A DNA stretch of 64,000 bases from Mytilus edulis (Eukaryota; Mollusca; Bivalvia; Mytilida; Mytilidae). A program made the translations under genes and the position numbers. Under the pieces are notes generated by a model. That model was not told the DNA's origin. It saw nothing but the letters and a program-made list of their open reading frames with translations, and did not search any database. Positions 46,713 through 59,348 of this stretch are shown piece after piece. The stretch lies in assembly GCF_963676685.1 (NCBI RefSeq), contig NC_092351.1:38988733-39052732 (forward strand), read 5' to 3'. Numbering within the stretch: position 1 is the first letter of the stretch; every line of letters begins with the position of its first letter.

Positions 46713-49700
46713 CTGAAATAATTAACCGACTAATTACTTCGCACTTTATATTGAATAACACAAAGGGGACTAACGCAATATAGTACACAGTCTTGTTCCA
46801 CCCTCCTAACTAATTAATAAACCAATTTCAAAGTATACTTAGGGTCTCGGTGGCCGAATGGTCTAAGTATTTATTTAGCAAGTCAACATGGAGGTTGTGA
46901 GTTCGAACCCCGCTCGTGCGGGTGCACTCGACTCAAATCTTGATTGACTAGGATTGTAAGTATTCCTATCGAAGTTCGGTGCTTTTCTCCGGGCATTCCT
47001 GCTTCCTCCACCAATAAAAACTGACCGCCACGAAATAGCCTAAATGCGGTGCTTAAAGTGGCGTTAAAAACACAAAAAAATCAAATCAAATCAAAGTACA
47101 CTTATGCACGTCTTGTGGAAAGACTTCAAATAGATTTGCTTCTGTACATTACAGATAAAAAAATAACTGTTATTTAAAAGGCATTTTTGTTTTCGATAAT
47201 TTTTCATAATAGATGGAAGTATATATGTTTAGTAAATCTACTTTTTGTTTGAAGTTCTAAAGTTGAAAGTTTCATAAAAAACACTCCTGTGCATAGTTTC
47301 ATTGTTGTTTAAATGTTTATATATTAATAGTCAGCTCGTTTGCATCTTAACATTTTAAACTCCTAAATAGATGAAGGTTGTGTTCAATATTTATTCAAGT
47401 GCCATTAAAACCAAATGTCTGCTGTGATAGATCTTTCAACAGAATAATTATAGACGTTTTTTGACACTATAAAGCATATATCGGTGATAATTTAATTTTG
47501 ATATTCCACTGAAATTGATAATTCTTTACTTATTGTGTTACGTTGTCAATAACTAGCAGTTTTAACAGATTAAGTGAATTAGAATAATTCAAACATAATC
47601 AAATATCAAATATAAGTTTGTGATATAGATTTTGCAATAAAATTGAAATAAAGGCAACAGTTGTATACCGCTGTTTGAAAGCCATAAATCGTTTGAGAGA
47701 AAACTTTAAAAAAAAAATTGAGTTACAAACTAAAACTGAAGGATACACATCAACTATAAGAGGAAAACAACGAAACAATAGAAACACTGAAGTGTAGCAA
47801 AAAAACGAAAGTACAAAGATAATCTAAAATGTTCCTGTACACGATAAGCCGACGTTTTTATTATGAGGTAGTTTATTTGTAAGCGACACATCGATAATCG
47901 ATAGACTAAACTATATTCACAACCGTGTATGAAATACTTTCTTATGAATGCATATAAGTTAAGAAGTATAGGTATACAGAACAATGCACCAAAATGATGT
48001 GTAAGGACAAATGTGTATTTAACTTTATCTTACCTCTTATACTTTTATAGAGATATGATTAGTTAAAGGAATACACAATATGACTATGTATATTTGATAT
48101 AGGGTGTCCTAAAACATATAGGGTTAGTTACGATATGGGATTAGTAAGGAGTTACTTCCCTTTAAAAACAAAAAAAGATGCCACAACTCTTTATAAAAGC
48201 AACAAGATGTTGAGGACAAAATCTGAAAGGATTCAACAGATGAAAAAATTGATAACGAAAGACTGAAATAAGTTCATTAAACATGATTAAAGCTAACAAG
48301 TTGTTATTATTGGCATAACAGAGTTACTTCCCTTTCGAAAAAAAAAAGAAATCTGAAAGGATTCAACAGACGAAGAAATTGATACATGTGACAATGATTG
48401 AAATCAGTTCATAAAACAAATTTAAGGCTAAAAAGTTGTTATTGTTGGCATTTGTTTTTTCTATAGACAAAATGAAGTAGGATCTTAATACTAAGTACTG
48501 AAGACTTGATCACTTTGATATGCCGCTAATCAAAAAACCAAATGTGAAAATAGTCGGTTAGATAAATTCGTAATACACTCATGTCCAGTGTACAAAGTAG
48601 TACGTTTTCTATATTGTTTCATACTCTTTTCTACATCGTTGACATTGACGATATCGCGAGGTAGACAATGTTGACTCGATATTGTACAACATTGTCGATA
48701 TCGTTTAATACTCTTGTCCACATCGTTGACATTGACGATATCGCGAAGTAGACAATGTTAACACGATAGTTTACAATATTGTCGATATTGTTTCATACTC
48801 TTGTTTACATCTTTGATACCGCCGATATCGCTAACACATTACTCGTGTTTACATTGTTAATTTTGAACACAACGATGACTACATGGTCTTGTACTACTTT
48901 GCCGATATCCTTTCATCATATTGTCTCTGCATGGTTGGCACTGACGACATCGCGAAAAAAAACAATGTCAAAACACTGTTTTATAACGAAATCTATAATG
49001 TCAACATTGTAACACAATTTGTGTTCCAATTTACTAGTTACATTATTAATACAATTTCAAGTTCATGACCCTTGTAGACATTTATCGTTCATGTATTTTG
49101 CTGACGTTATATAATTGCATTGCGCAGATGTTAATAACATTGTAAACTGACCAACCTAGTACATGTATTACTTAATAGCTAGACTACTCTATACAATGGT
49201 TGACATGTATGGCCAGTTTTGACAGTTGATGGATTGCCCCTCTGAACTATATAAGATCCAGCTTTGGACTTGAAGGTGGACAGATTGGTACCACAGATTT
49301 GTACCGAAGATTCCGCAAAGGTCTCCCCCCTCGTGGGTAGGCTGGAACTCATGCGCTTAATATCCGAACGTAATCCATCAAGACTGAACATTTATACTAT
49401 ACGATCACGTGCCCGTGTGAGATATTGAACATTCGAACAATTCAACTTTAAAGACAGTTTGTGAACATTCGAACATTTGAACTTTAGAATCTTTCTTGAC
49501 TTGTAAATACCTAATAAAATTATTTAATCTACTGACTATATTACAACATCGCAAAGATGATGATGATGAGTAGGAGGATGAGGAAGATAGAGATTTAAGA
49601 AGACAATGACACATCATTGACCAAAACACTCCTGAAATGCGGTGGAGTTTAACTGAGTTTTGTTGGGTCCAAACCGTCCCCCTCTGCCTGGTCAGAGATG

Positions 49701-52700
49701 AAAAAGAAAAAATACAAAAAGTACCCACAGTAAAAATAAATCCTTAATGTATCCAACCCGAAAAGGAAACACCACATGACAATAAAACATAAAATACAAA
49801 AAGGGCTTTTTAAAAAAGATATCTCGCAGTTACTGAAAGCTGGCTAAAAATACATTTAGACAAGATCAGTCCTTGAAATTGCCAATTTAGACTTTTTTCT
49901 GGCATTCCTCTTCCATTAAAATGGGTCTAGAGTTATTGTTTCATAAACTAAAAAGACAAAATACGATGTCGTAAAATCCCTTTTATGAAACATATACTGA
50001 GTGTATCGTATAACTAACACAGTAATATCGGCGTTGCCAACAATGTAGACAGCAAGTAGGACGATGTAGACGATGTTGTAACAATGTTGTCAACTTCGCG
50101 ATGTCGGCAATGTCAATGTTGTAGACAGCAAGAAAAAACGATGTAGAAGATGTCGTCACGATGGTGTCAACATCGCGATATCGGTGATGTCAATGATGTA
50201 GACAGGAAAGGGGGACGATGTAGACGATGTTGTCACGATATTGTCATCATCACGATATCGGCAACGTCAACGATGTAGACAGGAAAGGACAATGTAGACA
50301 ATGTTGCGAGCAGGTATAAAATCATGAACGAAGTTGACAATATCGGCGATATCGTCACTACATCGTGCACTGGACATACCTCGTGACCTAATACGATATA
50401 TATATATGAGGTCAGTAAATTCCATATGGGAATTCTAGCTTCGCTCTCACCCAATATGGAAATTACTGACCCCATAAATAAATCGTAATAGGTCACTAAC
50501 ACACCGTGGTACTAATAATATAACCTGGAATACCACATTACAAGCCTGCTAACGTAAACAAGTACAAAGTCAATACAAAGGTCGATTGAAGTTTCGACCT
50601 AGAGGTTACGTCATTTAAATATTCTTGTTCACGCTGTGTAAAAATGTTGAAAAATAATAATTCAGCTCTATCAATTTCAATGAACTGAAAACATATTTAC
50701 ATTGACCCTGTCACAAAAATAAGAATTTCAAAAGCTTGAACCACACACAACATGTGTATCGGATAAATAACATTGGAAATATAGCAGTGAAAAAGACTTA
50801 ATTTTATCTTCGAGACGCTACATATTTCTTTAACAATAGAACGTGATTAAAATGTCCAGATGATTTTTACAGTGTTATCTCCCTGTAGTGTTATGTAACA
50901 CCTAAGTTATAAAGAAAACGTCAAATTTACCTGATCCAAATGGGAGAGCATTGAAATCAAATGAACTATTTTCTGTGTCAAATATGTATAATCCATCTTG
51001 GTCGAGATCATTTGCACCGGTCCACACAAATCCTGTGAGAAAATCAAATTTTAATGAGTTTCATCAAAAACAGAAATTAACAAACAAAAAAAAGGATGAA
51101 CAAAAGAATCAAGGTCGAATGTAATTTAAAACAAGTCCAAAAACATGATTGTGGTTTACATATTTTGTTCAACCAATGAAGCTGATAAAAAAAAACTGCT
51201 ATATTTACCTGACTTAATGCGGAAAACGTTTGTTAGGTTGCTGCTATCTATTTATCAGTAATTATTTACATAATGACTTTGAAGCAAGTCTTTTCGTACT
51301 ATAACAATTTTGTATCTCTGGCATTTCCTTCCTGAAAGTACCACCTTGCACCTCATGGATCAATGCATGTCTACTTTTTAGTTTATATTTGTGAAGCAGT
51401 GATATTTTGTCCAACCGCGGTATTGGAAATTTTTCAAAAACAAAAGTGAATAATTCAAAAAGGGAAAGATCCTTCATTCTGTCCAATTGTAAATTCTTAA
51501 TTGTTTAATATTTAATGTATACTGTTAAAATCAACAAGATACATACGTTAATAGATATAATATGTAATAATACATTGGTGATAATATTAATTCAAACGAA
51601 CATTATAACAATATATTGAAACATGGATATCTTTAGTTATACTTTACTTGCTTGCAGGTTTTTTTTTAGGGTGGCTAGGGCGTCTTAATTTAAATTGATT
51701 GAAGTTTTCGAGAACTTGTCAAAATGAAGTTTTTATAATGCTTTTTTCAAAAAAAGATTTAAAAGTATGGGTCAACGGACTTTTTTTTCACGCTACAGGT
51801 TGTGCTAAATTGTGAGATGTTGTATAGATTATGCATGGAAAATCAAATTTTGTGTGATAAAAAGAAAACATACAATCAGAACTATAAAATAAAATGTGAG
51901 AAGATGGCTCTTATACCATGCTTTCAGATAAGAAAAAGAAAAATTGGGGTCACCGAACTTGTTTTCTTGCTACATATCAAAATAGGTAAATTTGTAACAC
52001 TTTCTATTATAAAAATTACTTTATTTGAGTTACCTTCCCTTATTTGGCAAGGTTGACAAAATGCAATTAAACACAAACAAGGTGTTTTTGAGAAATTACA
52101 CCTGTGACTATGATAAAACACACAATTTTTCTATATTTATATAAAAAGTCTTTTACATAATTCACATAAAACTCTCAAAATTTGCACATCTCATCAAATA
52201 TCTAGACCAAAGTTATCTCCTTCTTCAAAATCCAAGATGGAGGAAGACATCTGAGCCACCTTAACTTATTTTTCAATATCGGGTTAATGAACCAAAGTGG
52301 GATTATTTTCTGCATTTAGTTGTTTAGTTATTAACAGCTGTTTATCATGAAATGCGTTGCAGTGAAATGCAGTAAAAGTGTACTTTAATCTAAGAAGAGA
52401 TCCATAAATAAAAATGTTTGCATCAAAATTTACAATTTAAATGACAAATGTTATACATATAGTGAGTCACTGAGTGAGTGATATACATGTATAACTCCCT
52501 TCTGGTATGTTTAAATAAGTGTTGTCAAATCGTACACTTTTGCCTAACCGGTTACTCGGATAATCATTCGACCGATTAACCGGTAGTTTAAGTTGATGTC
52601 TGAAGACCTTATCAATAGTACCCTACACGTAGATATAAGAAGATGTGGTATGAGTGTCAATGTGACTACCTTCCATCCAAGTCATACATGTACATTTACG

Positions 52701-55700
52701 TTTTTTTATACGATGAATTAAGTTTGTCCTTTGGTATTATAAGGCTTGTCTGTGAAGATTCATGTCAAAGTTTGACTTTTAATAATCAAATACACGGTAT
52801 TAACTATGACGTTTATACTAACTTCAGATTGAATAATTAAAAAAACTTCTTGTTATCGTAGAATTTAAAATGTCTGAAACCGAAGGTTCTTTCATTTTCT
52901 CTTGTTGTCCCTGAAAATAATGTGCTGTGTTTTAATTTGAATTGAACATTGCTGATACTCGTACCATCAAGTATACATTGATTACATTCACGTTGGTTTG
53001 CTTTTTATAGTTTTTGAATTAGCATTTCGTTTAAAGTATGACAAATACTTGCACGACGTAGATTGCACATTCAGATGTAGGTCTTCACAATATTGGATCA
53101 AAAATGAAATAATGAAGTAAATCGTAAAATTTAATCGTATTACTTATTTAAAGTTATTGTTAAAAAAACTAATTATGTTTCCTAAATATCTTGACCCGAG
53201 CTGAGAGACGAGTTCTAATTAATTTTATATTTTTGGATTAACAATAGCAATCAATATACTGGACAATTGATCCGTCAAATTAATTACCACGACGACAATT
53301 CTTAAAAAAAACATAACTATTTAATGATTTCAATACTAATTTATATCGAATTTATTCAAATTTAAAAAAAAAAGTCCGGTTTACCGGTTAGCGTTCTTGG
53401 TATTCGGTATTCGGTCGTTCGAACGGTTAACCGGTTAACCGTTGACAACACTAGTTTAAATAGTTGCATTACGTAAATTAAACAAACGATCACATGACTA
53501 GTTTGAATCTTAAAATAATTCTTTTGAAATATCCAATAAATAGTTCACCCATCATTCTCTAGTATCTACATTACTTGTGAACTATCTTCAGCTTTCGAAC
53601 GTATTTGGGAGAGGTTTAATACTGTATCGTAATGCGAAAAATATAATTAAAATTCGAAATCACGAAATGTAAAAAAGTGTTATCACATATTAAATTAGTC
53701 TTCATAAATTTGTGGATCTAGTTATGACTTTTTTTTATAAAACTAAACGGATAAGATTCGTTATGACATTTTTTTGTAATATGTGAAAACAGATTAAGTT
53801 TGTTCACACGAGTGTGTTATTTGTTATACATTTAAATTTATTTTTATATTTCGTGATTACTGAATAACTTCATTTAAAAAGAATAAATGTAACATGTACA
53901 ATCTCAACTTACCAGGGTTAAATTCACTTGTAACTGCAACGGCTTCTTGTTCAGTGTTCGGTCTCCACAGATAGGCACCTGGTGTACCGGCACAAATCGA
54001 CTGAAATTTAGTAAGAAAATTTAAGGAAATGTCGTTTACCGTGCTCGGAAATTTAAAAACGATCCTGGTACGTGTAAACGTATCGATCCTTTAAATAAAC
54101 GTATTGTAAAAGGTTAAGAATTCAACCCTGTCAACATTGTTTATGTTGGTATACATATTGATTTTGCTTAGTAAATTAAAAGCAAAATGAATATTGTTAT
54201 TATATACATATACACATTCATGGATCTACAATCTCTCGATACCTGTTTCTTGCCATAGCACAAGGTCGTGTTTTTCTCTGAATGTTGGATGTGTACTGAT
54301 TGGTAATTCAGTCTTAGATGCATGAATGTTTTTATTAGTTATTTTTGGATTTGACCTAGTTGTCAGTTACTGCGAGTATCTCAGAATTAAACCTATAGTC
54401 TTTTTGTTGTTAAAATATACAAGTACTTTGGTACGTCCATTCTGTATAGTACAAATGTATTTCTATTTATATCCAGCTGATGTGTAAAGCCTTTTTAAAT
54501 TGATTTTTTATAGTTCGTTCTTATGTTGTACTATTACACAACTGTTCAAGGTCAAAAAAGGGTTGGGATTCCGCTAACATGATTCATTCCCCAACACTAT
54601 GTATGTATTACCTGTTCAAAGTCAGGAGCCTGTAATTCGGGGGTGGTTGTCGATTGTTGATGTGTTACATATTTATTTTTCGTTCATTTTTTGTATATAA
54701 ATTAGACCGTCAGTGTTCTCGTACGAATTGTTTAACATTTGTCATTTCGGGGGACCTTTAACAGCTGACTATGCGCATGCGATATGGACTTTGCTTATTG
54801 TCGAAGTCCTACGGTGACCTATAGTTGTTAATTTCTGTGTCATTTGGTCTCTAGTGAAGAGTTGTCTCATTGGCAATCATACCACATCTTTCATTTTATA
54901 TTGTCTACATGTTTTCGGTTTTGTTAATGTAAATTGTCTGCTGTTTTATCTACATTCGTTCAACATCATGAAAAGCGTCAAATGTTTTTTTTTAAATATA
55001 AAAAAATGACTCTTTTTTTTTTTACCTCAAATTAACCAGCTTTCAACAACGTACTGTAAGCCTTAACTTATACACTAAGAATTGGAAGTTAATATTCTTC
55101 GTATACTTATCGGGTGATACAGTCTTTTATAACAATTATAATGTAATTGGAACGGATAACATAACTTAAGTCAGGGATTACAAATTCTGTAATGTCATTT
55201 GATTAATACATCACACATATCTGTATTGTAATCTTATAATCTACTTTCAGAATAAACAATGTATATTACACGGTTTTTGATTTTTGTTTGTTTAGGACTA
55301 ATTTTAGCAAATACTGGTTAATAAACATACTCACCCGAGCATTAACCCAATTTGTTTTTGATCCACCACGTAAATAACAATTAGTACTAGTTACTTGGCT
55401 TGGTAATAACCTGAACCCCGCTGGACAAGTTTCCGAAACACATGGCGCTACTAATATTTAAAACATATGAGTTATTTTTTCAACAATCGCAATTATAACA
55501 TAAAAACATAAAGCTATGTCGTATTTACAATGACCATCATCAAATGTTTCATAACGTCATCTAAATCTTAATTCAAACATTGAAGAGTTATAAAGTATGA
55601 AAAATTATATAGGTAAATAATCAAATTATACAGAACAATGCCATTTTTTGTGTGTAATAAACTTAAAGAAGCTTAATGGAAAATTTGTTTTTAATCCAAA

Positions 55701-57303
55701 ACAAAATACTGACCTACGTGTACAAAATATTTCAAACGGTATTATGGATAATGCAAACTGATTGCTTTCATAATATTCAAATATTTTTGTTAAAAGATAT
55801 AGGATAGATCTCAAATTGATAAATAATACGACAAAATATGTTAAATTATACTGCCGACAATAGGAATTTCATTGATTATTGTTTTAACTATACCAATCGT
55901 CGTTATAAATGTAAGAAAGGCGACAAGTATGTATTGAATATAAAACAAATCCAATGTAACACATTGACTTGCTTTCCAAGTGTGAAATAAGCAGGCGTAA
56001 AGTCAAAACATTAGTGCAGAACAGAAACATTTCTGAAAATTGGAATGCTTTGTCTTCAACTGACAAATTGAAAATGTTTTACTTACATTTGCAACATGGT
56101 CTTTTGTTGCAACAACTACCATACTGTTTCCATCTTTCCCCAAACGTCGCATCACATGAATAACCTCTTTGTCCGCAAGTTCCGTTTGACGATTGGCATT
56201 TTCCAGATAGAACTAAATAGTACAGTATTCAGATATAATATAGCATGGTTAATTTTTGTAAAAACATTAAAAGATAAGAATAAAGATATAAAGTCTTCGT
56301 TTATTTTCCAAAAATTACCCTTATTTACCATGTTAAATATAGGACATTTTTTTTATTATTTTTACGATAAAAGTTAAAATGTAATGACATTGTGGTTTGG
56401 TTTCTCAGGAATAACGTTTTTTTTTTTCATTTTCTACTTCCTAAATTTCTCAACCAAAGTAGATTTATTTTTTTACACTTACCCTACATAATTTTAAGCA
56501 ATAAACTGTAAACAATAAAATATAACCATGACTTAATGTATCCTGATAATTTATGTAAACAACCGATACCAAGATGTGTGTTGTAAATTATCCAGATGTA
56601 TAAACTAGCAAAGGTCAATTCGAGCAAAACATAAAATAAGTGATATATACCAATAGACCTAAAGTCGAAAACTAACTGACAACGTCATGGTAAAAAAAAA
56701 GAAACAGAGAATCAACAGTACATTAAACACTTTGAACATTCGTGCATATTATGCTACTTGGCAGTTGATGCCATAGCAATCCTTATACTTAAGATTTTAA
56801 CTATCCGAGACTCTTTTCCACTCTCTGTCACAAAATATGTTATCGACACTCTGAGATTCCGGAAACGCTTTATTATATTTATGGTTATTGAAGGTTTTAC
56901 ATTATCTAGACTATACTTTGTTTGTGGTTGTTATCCGGTTGTCAATAATTGCTGACTTCCACTTCCATTTGAATTTTTGTGGATAGTTATCTCATTGGTA
57001 GTCATACCACATATCCATATTTTTATCTAAGAAATATTCCTCAATATAAATTTTGAAAGTTTGAAAAGATTTTTTAGTCGGCCTCTAACAGTACACCCTT
57101 CAAATAACGAATTAATTGTGTTAGTCTCATCAGTGAACAAGTAAAACCAAACCTAATAGCAGTCATTACAGCAGTTCAAATGTTTTTATTCATTGACATG
57201 CCGTAATGAAAGCACCCATTGGTATGCCAGAATACTTACTGCCGCAATGAGACACATCAAGTGTGCAAAGGATGATTACAATCGAACAACAAAACTTCAT
57301 CAT
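46282..57303 (-). CDS. Gene 3: secreted Cys-rich (defensin-like) plus C-type lectin-like protein
   Basis: Six coding exons (57303-57240, 56212-56087, 55450-55335, 54000-53913, 51032-50931, 46712-46282) join in frame at GT-AG sites and encode 308 residues. Residues 1-21 are a signal peptide. Residues 27-62 are a small domain with the pattern C-x6-C-x6-C-x13-CC-x4-CC (Cys 27, 34, 41, 55, 56, 61, 62), resembling beta-defensin-type spacing. Residues 72-203 are a long-form C-type lectin-like domain: Cys 72/88 hairpin, NWVNARSIC with Cys 105, FVWTGAND, then Cys 173 and 190, WNWWSHNC and YICEYP with Cys 199. The usual EPN/QPD and WND calcium-sugar motifs are absent, so ligand binding is probably non-classical. 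Residues 204-308 are unassigned and carry three N-x-T/S sites. Likely a secreted immune recognition protein; this is inference. Confidence 0.8.
46842..47092 (+). mobile_element. tRNA-derived SINE with target duplication (gene 3 intron 5)
   Basis: Head GGTCTCGGTGGCCGAATGG has a Leu-tRNA-like A box. GAGTTCGAACCCCGC near 46899 is the B box. A body follows with GGGCATTCCTGCTTCCTCCA, then an (AATCA)n tail. AAAGTATACTTA (46830-46841) and AAAGTACACTTA (47093-47104) are the target duplication with one mismatch. The body recalls the Meta-type SINEs of molluscs. Confidence 0.85.
47651..47775 (+). repeat. Repeat family R3 fragment (gene 3 intron 5)
   Basis: GGCAACAGTTGTATACCGCT to CATCAACTATAAGAGGAAAA, as in 44130-44410. 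Confidence 0.65.
48590..49010 (+). repeat. 87-bp minisatellite array (gene 3 intron 5)
   Basis: The word ATACTC recurs at 48621, 48708 and 48795, exactly 87 bp apart, and a fourth unit is diverged. Units carry CATCGTTGACATTGACGATA and the palindrome CGATATCG. Confidence 0.8.
50030..50380 (-). repeat. 76-77-bp minisatellite array, inverted relative of the 87-bp array
   Basis: GTAGACAG recurs at 50045, 50121, 50198 and 50275. The units are complementary in sense to those at 48590-49010 (GATGTAGAC, TGTCAACATCGCGATATCGG). The two arrays form opposed arms about 1 kb apart. Confidence 0.75.
50383..50496. mobile_element. 114-bp hairpin MITE (gene 3 intron 5)
   Basis: GTGACCTAATACGAT at the left and the complement of GTGACCTATTACGAT at the right begin arms of about 48 bp (through GGTCAGTAAATTCCATAT) around a short loop containing CTTCGCTCTC. 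Nearly the whole element is one hairpin. It directly abuts the minisatellite arm. Confidence 0.8.
50931..51032 (-). CDS. Gene 3 exon 5 (lectin domain, WTG region)
   Basis: 102 nt, acceptor TTCTCACAG, donor TCAG|GTAAAT. Encodes GFVWTGANDLDQDGLYIF, then ENSSFDFNALPFGS, corresponding to the WIG-type core strand and the long loop. Confidence 0.85.
51670..52260. mobile_element. 591-bp MITE of the TTAA family (gene 3 intron 4)
   Basis: Starts GGTGGCTAGGG after TTTA, ends GAGCCACC before TTAA. It shares CAAGATGGAGGAAGACA and the GAGTTACCTTCCC region with the copy at 20092-20681. The target duplication is one base off. Confidence 0.75.
52637..52685 (+). repeat. R1 head fragment
   Basis: GAAGATGTGGTATGAGTGTC followed by CTTCCATCCAAG only. 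Confidence 0.55.
53913..54000 (-). CDS. Gene 3 exon 4 (lectin domain, helices)
   Basis: 88 nt, acceptor TAAATTTCAG, donor CCTG|GTAAGT. Encodes SICAGTPGAYLW, then NTEQEAVAVTSEF, typical of the lectin fold second helix. Confidence 0.85.
54540..54892 (-). repeat. Repeat family R1, near full length (gene 3 intron 3)
   Basis: Ends at right with the complement of GATGTGGTATGATTGCCAAT. The left end contains GGGTTGGGATTCCGCTAACA, the distal end of the family. Confidence 0.75.
55335..55450 (-). CDS. Gene 3 exon 3 (lectin domain, N-terminal hairpin)
   Basis: 116 nt, acceptor AAATATTAG, donor CGG|GTGAGT. Encodes CVSETCPAGFRLLPSQ, TNCYLRGG and NWVNAR. Confidence 0.85.
56087..56212 (-). CDS. Gene 3 exon 2 (Cys-rich defensin-like domain)
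   Basis: 126 nt, acceptor CTATTTAG, donor AAAT|GTAAGT, phase 1 at both ends. It encodes GKCQSSNGTCGQRGYSC, then GERWKQYGSCCNKRPCCK. Symmetrical phase 1 makes it a shuffle-competent module. The family is not settled. Confidence 0.8.
57240..57303 (-). CDS. Gene 3 exon 1 (signal peptide)
   Basis: 64 nt, donor GGCA|GTAAGT, phase 1. It encodes MMKFCCSIVIILCTLDVSHC, a typical signal peptide. A likely acceptor (TTAATTTCAG) four bases before the first ATG implies a noncoding exon upstream. Two tandem ATGs; the first is chosen. Confidence 0.8.
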
Positions 57304-57452
57304 GATACTGAAATTAAAAATAGTCTTAATCAATTCTATTTCCCGGGTTATTTATACAGTAAGTGAGTATGCATTACATATTAAAGTTAGATTCATGCTA
57401 ATATCAAGTTCCAAACAGCATAAACCAAAGTAAAAACTTAGCTGGTGTATAA

Positions 57453-58038
57453 GGTAGTTCACGGGTATAGAAGAAAAAATGACAGAATTTTCATTTACTT
57501 TGCCAAAATAAAGATTTTGCTATGCTTTTTGCAAAAAAATGATAAAAAGTATGGGTCACCGCGCTATTTTGCAGGGTGCGAATCGTTTAAAATTGCCATA
57601 ACTTGCTTAGGTTGTTCATGAAAAAACTCATTTTTGTGCATAAAAAGAAATCTATGAGACAGAATTTTGAAATGAAATATATGACGATAGGTTTTAAAAT
57701 ATGTTTTAAGAAAATAAAAATAAAAATGGTGTCATCGTAATTGTTTTCTTGCTTCAAGTAAAAAATGAAAATTTCCCAATTGTCAATAATAAATTTTGTA
57801 CTAAAAGTGGTATCTCTCCTTAAATGGCTTCTTTGAAAAATTAATTTTTAAAGCACAAATATTTGGTATTTGTTCAAGGATATTCGATAATTCAAATTGA
57901 AGTGGTTTTTTTATAAATAAACATTGTTGGCAATACATTGGAAATCTGTCTCCAAATTTGCAAATTTGAGTAAAGAATTTTAGACCGATTATTCACTGTG
58001 ATTGTATAATTCAAGATGACTGTATACCCTGAACAACC
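57453..58038. mobile_element. 586-bp MITE of the TTAA family, ATAA duplication
   Basis: Starts GGTAGTTCACGGGTATA and ends with its imperfect complement TATACCCTGAACAACC. ATAA flanks both sides (57449-57452, 58039-58042). It shares TATGGGTCACCGCGC with its relatives. It lies in the presumed 5' UTR intron of gene 3. Confidence 0.8.
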
Positions 58039-59348
58039 ATAATAGGACTTTGAGTTGTGAGCATTAAAGCTGTTTAAAGTTTTTGCCTTATGATTATTCT
58101 AATCACGAGGATAACTTATCAAGACAACTGTAGTTCATTTTCATTGGTTTAAAGGCGAAGTGGGTAATCGGGAGTTTTAAATTGCAATCGAACTGTCGGG
58201 AATAGAAGATATTGAAAGTATTCAGATCACCTCTATTTCGGTTTAAGGAGTTCGAATTTATCTTGTTTCAGTTTAAAATTGTGTTCTTTGTGATTTTTTA
58301 TTTTGAATGTCAGTGTTGTTTATAACGATTATAGTGCTGTCTATGAGAAAGGTGTTCGAAATTTATCATTTCATATTCGGTTAAGTTTAAAGAAAATGTC
58401 CGAATGTTTACAGTATGTCTTATTGTTAAATAATTATAGATTATCGTTGACCATATCAACGAGATAAGATTGATTTTCACGCTTGAGCCAGGATGTCGAA
58501 AGCGAGAAAAATAATCGAGTTGAGATAACCAATGATAATCTGTTTATCGCTATTTTACCTATGACATCGTTGTCAACTAATGTCAATTTCATTAGCAAGG
58601 CCGTGTGCCTCTTAAGTTTCTAGCGATAATTTTCCATCTCAAGCGAGTAGCATGATATGAAAAATTAGCACCAAAACAGATCAAAGGAAAAATGCACAAA
58701 ATAGCAAACATTTTTTATAAATTTGTCTAAAACGGCCTCTATTATATAATGCAGATTGAAGTAGTATTTTTTTCTGCTGTCTTTAAATAAATCGGTCTTT
58801 ACTCGCCTTTTTTGTTTTTAGATTAAAATCCCAACTGGTGTTTTTCCTGAATAACCATAAAATTAAGGACCAATCCTAAATTCCCTGTTTTTTTAATAGA
58901 ACATATCTACAGTATTTAATAAGACATGATGTCGTTTCAATAATGCATGAAATGCATGAAATATTTGGCACTGGTCGTTAGGTCTCTTGTTCGTGTGTCG
59001 AAACCTAAAATTTATTAAAAAAAAATGATAACCAGTTGATGATTTTAAGAGGTTGTAAAATTCCAGAACTGTTAAAAAAAGTCAATTCTGCTGAAAACCC
59101 GCCGTCCAATATTCGGATTCAGTAATATAAAAGGCATCACCCAAATTTATTAGTACAAGATAATGCACTTAGCTAACGATTAATTCAATTGGATTAACAT
59201 ATGTTGCTTATTTTCTCTAATTGAGCATGAAATACGTGTTACTTGACACCGAGCAAATGTTTTTTAAGTTAATCCATAATTCGTTAGATTAAAGTCATAT
59301 AAAACTTCAAAACAACAAAATGATGCATATGATTTTATACCTTAATGG
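58039..59348. other. Upstream of gene 3, nothing recognised
   Basis: AT-rich sequence with no exon and no named repeat family. Confidence 0.4.

Noticed and set aside
46842..46915. Possible Leu-tRNA gene
   Set aside because: It is continuous with a SINE body, tail and target duplication, so it is a SINE head.
51262..51486. 74-codon minus-strand frame in gene 3 intron 4
   Set aside because: Somewhat protein-like, but no recognised family, no exon signals that fit the gene 3 phases, and the known exons already join in frame without it.
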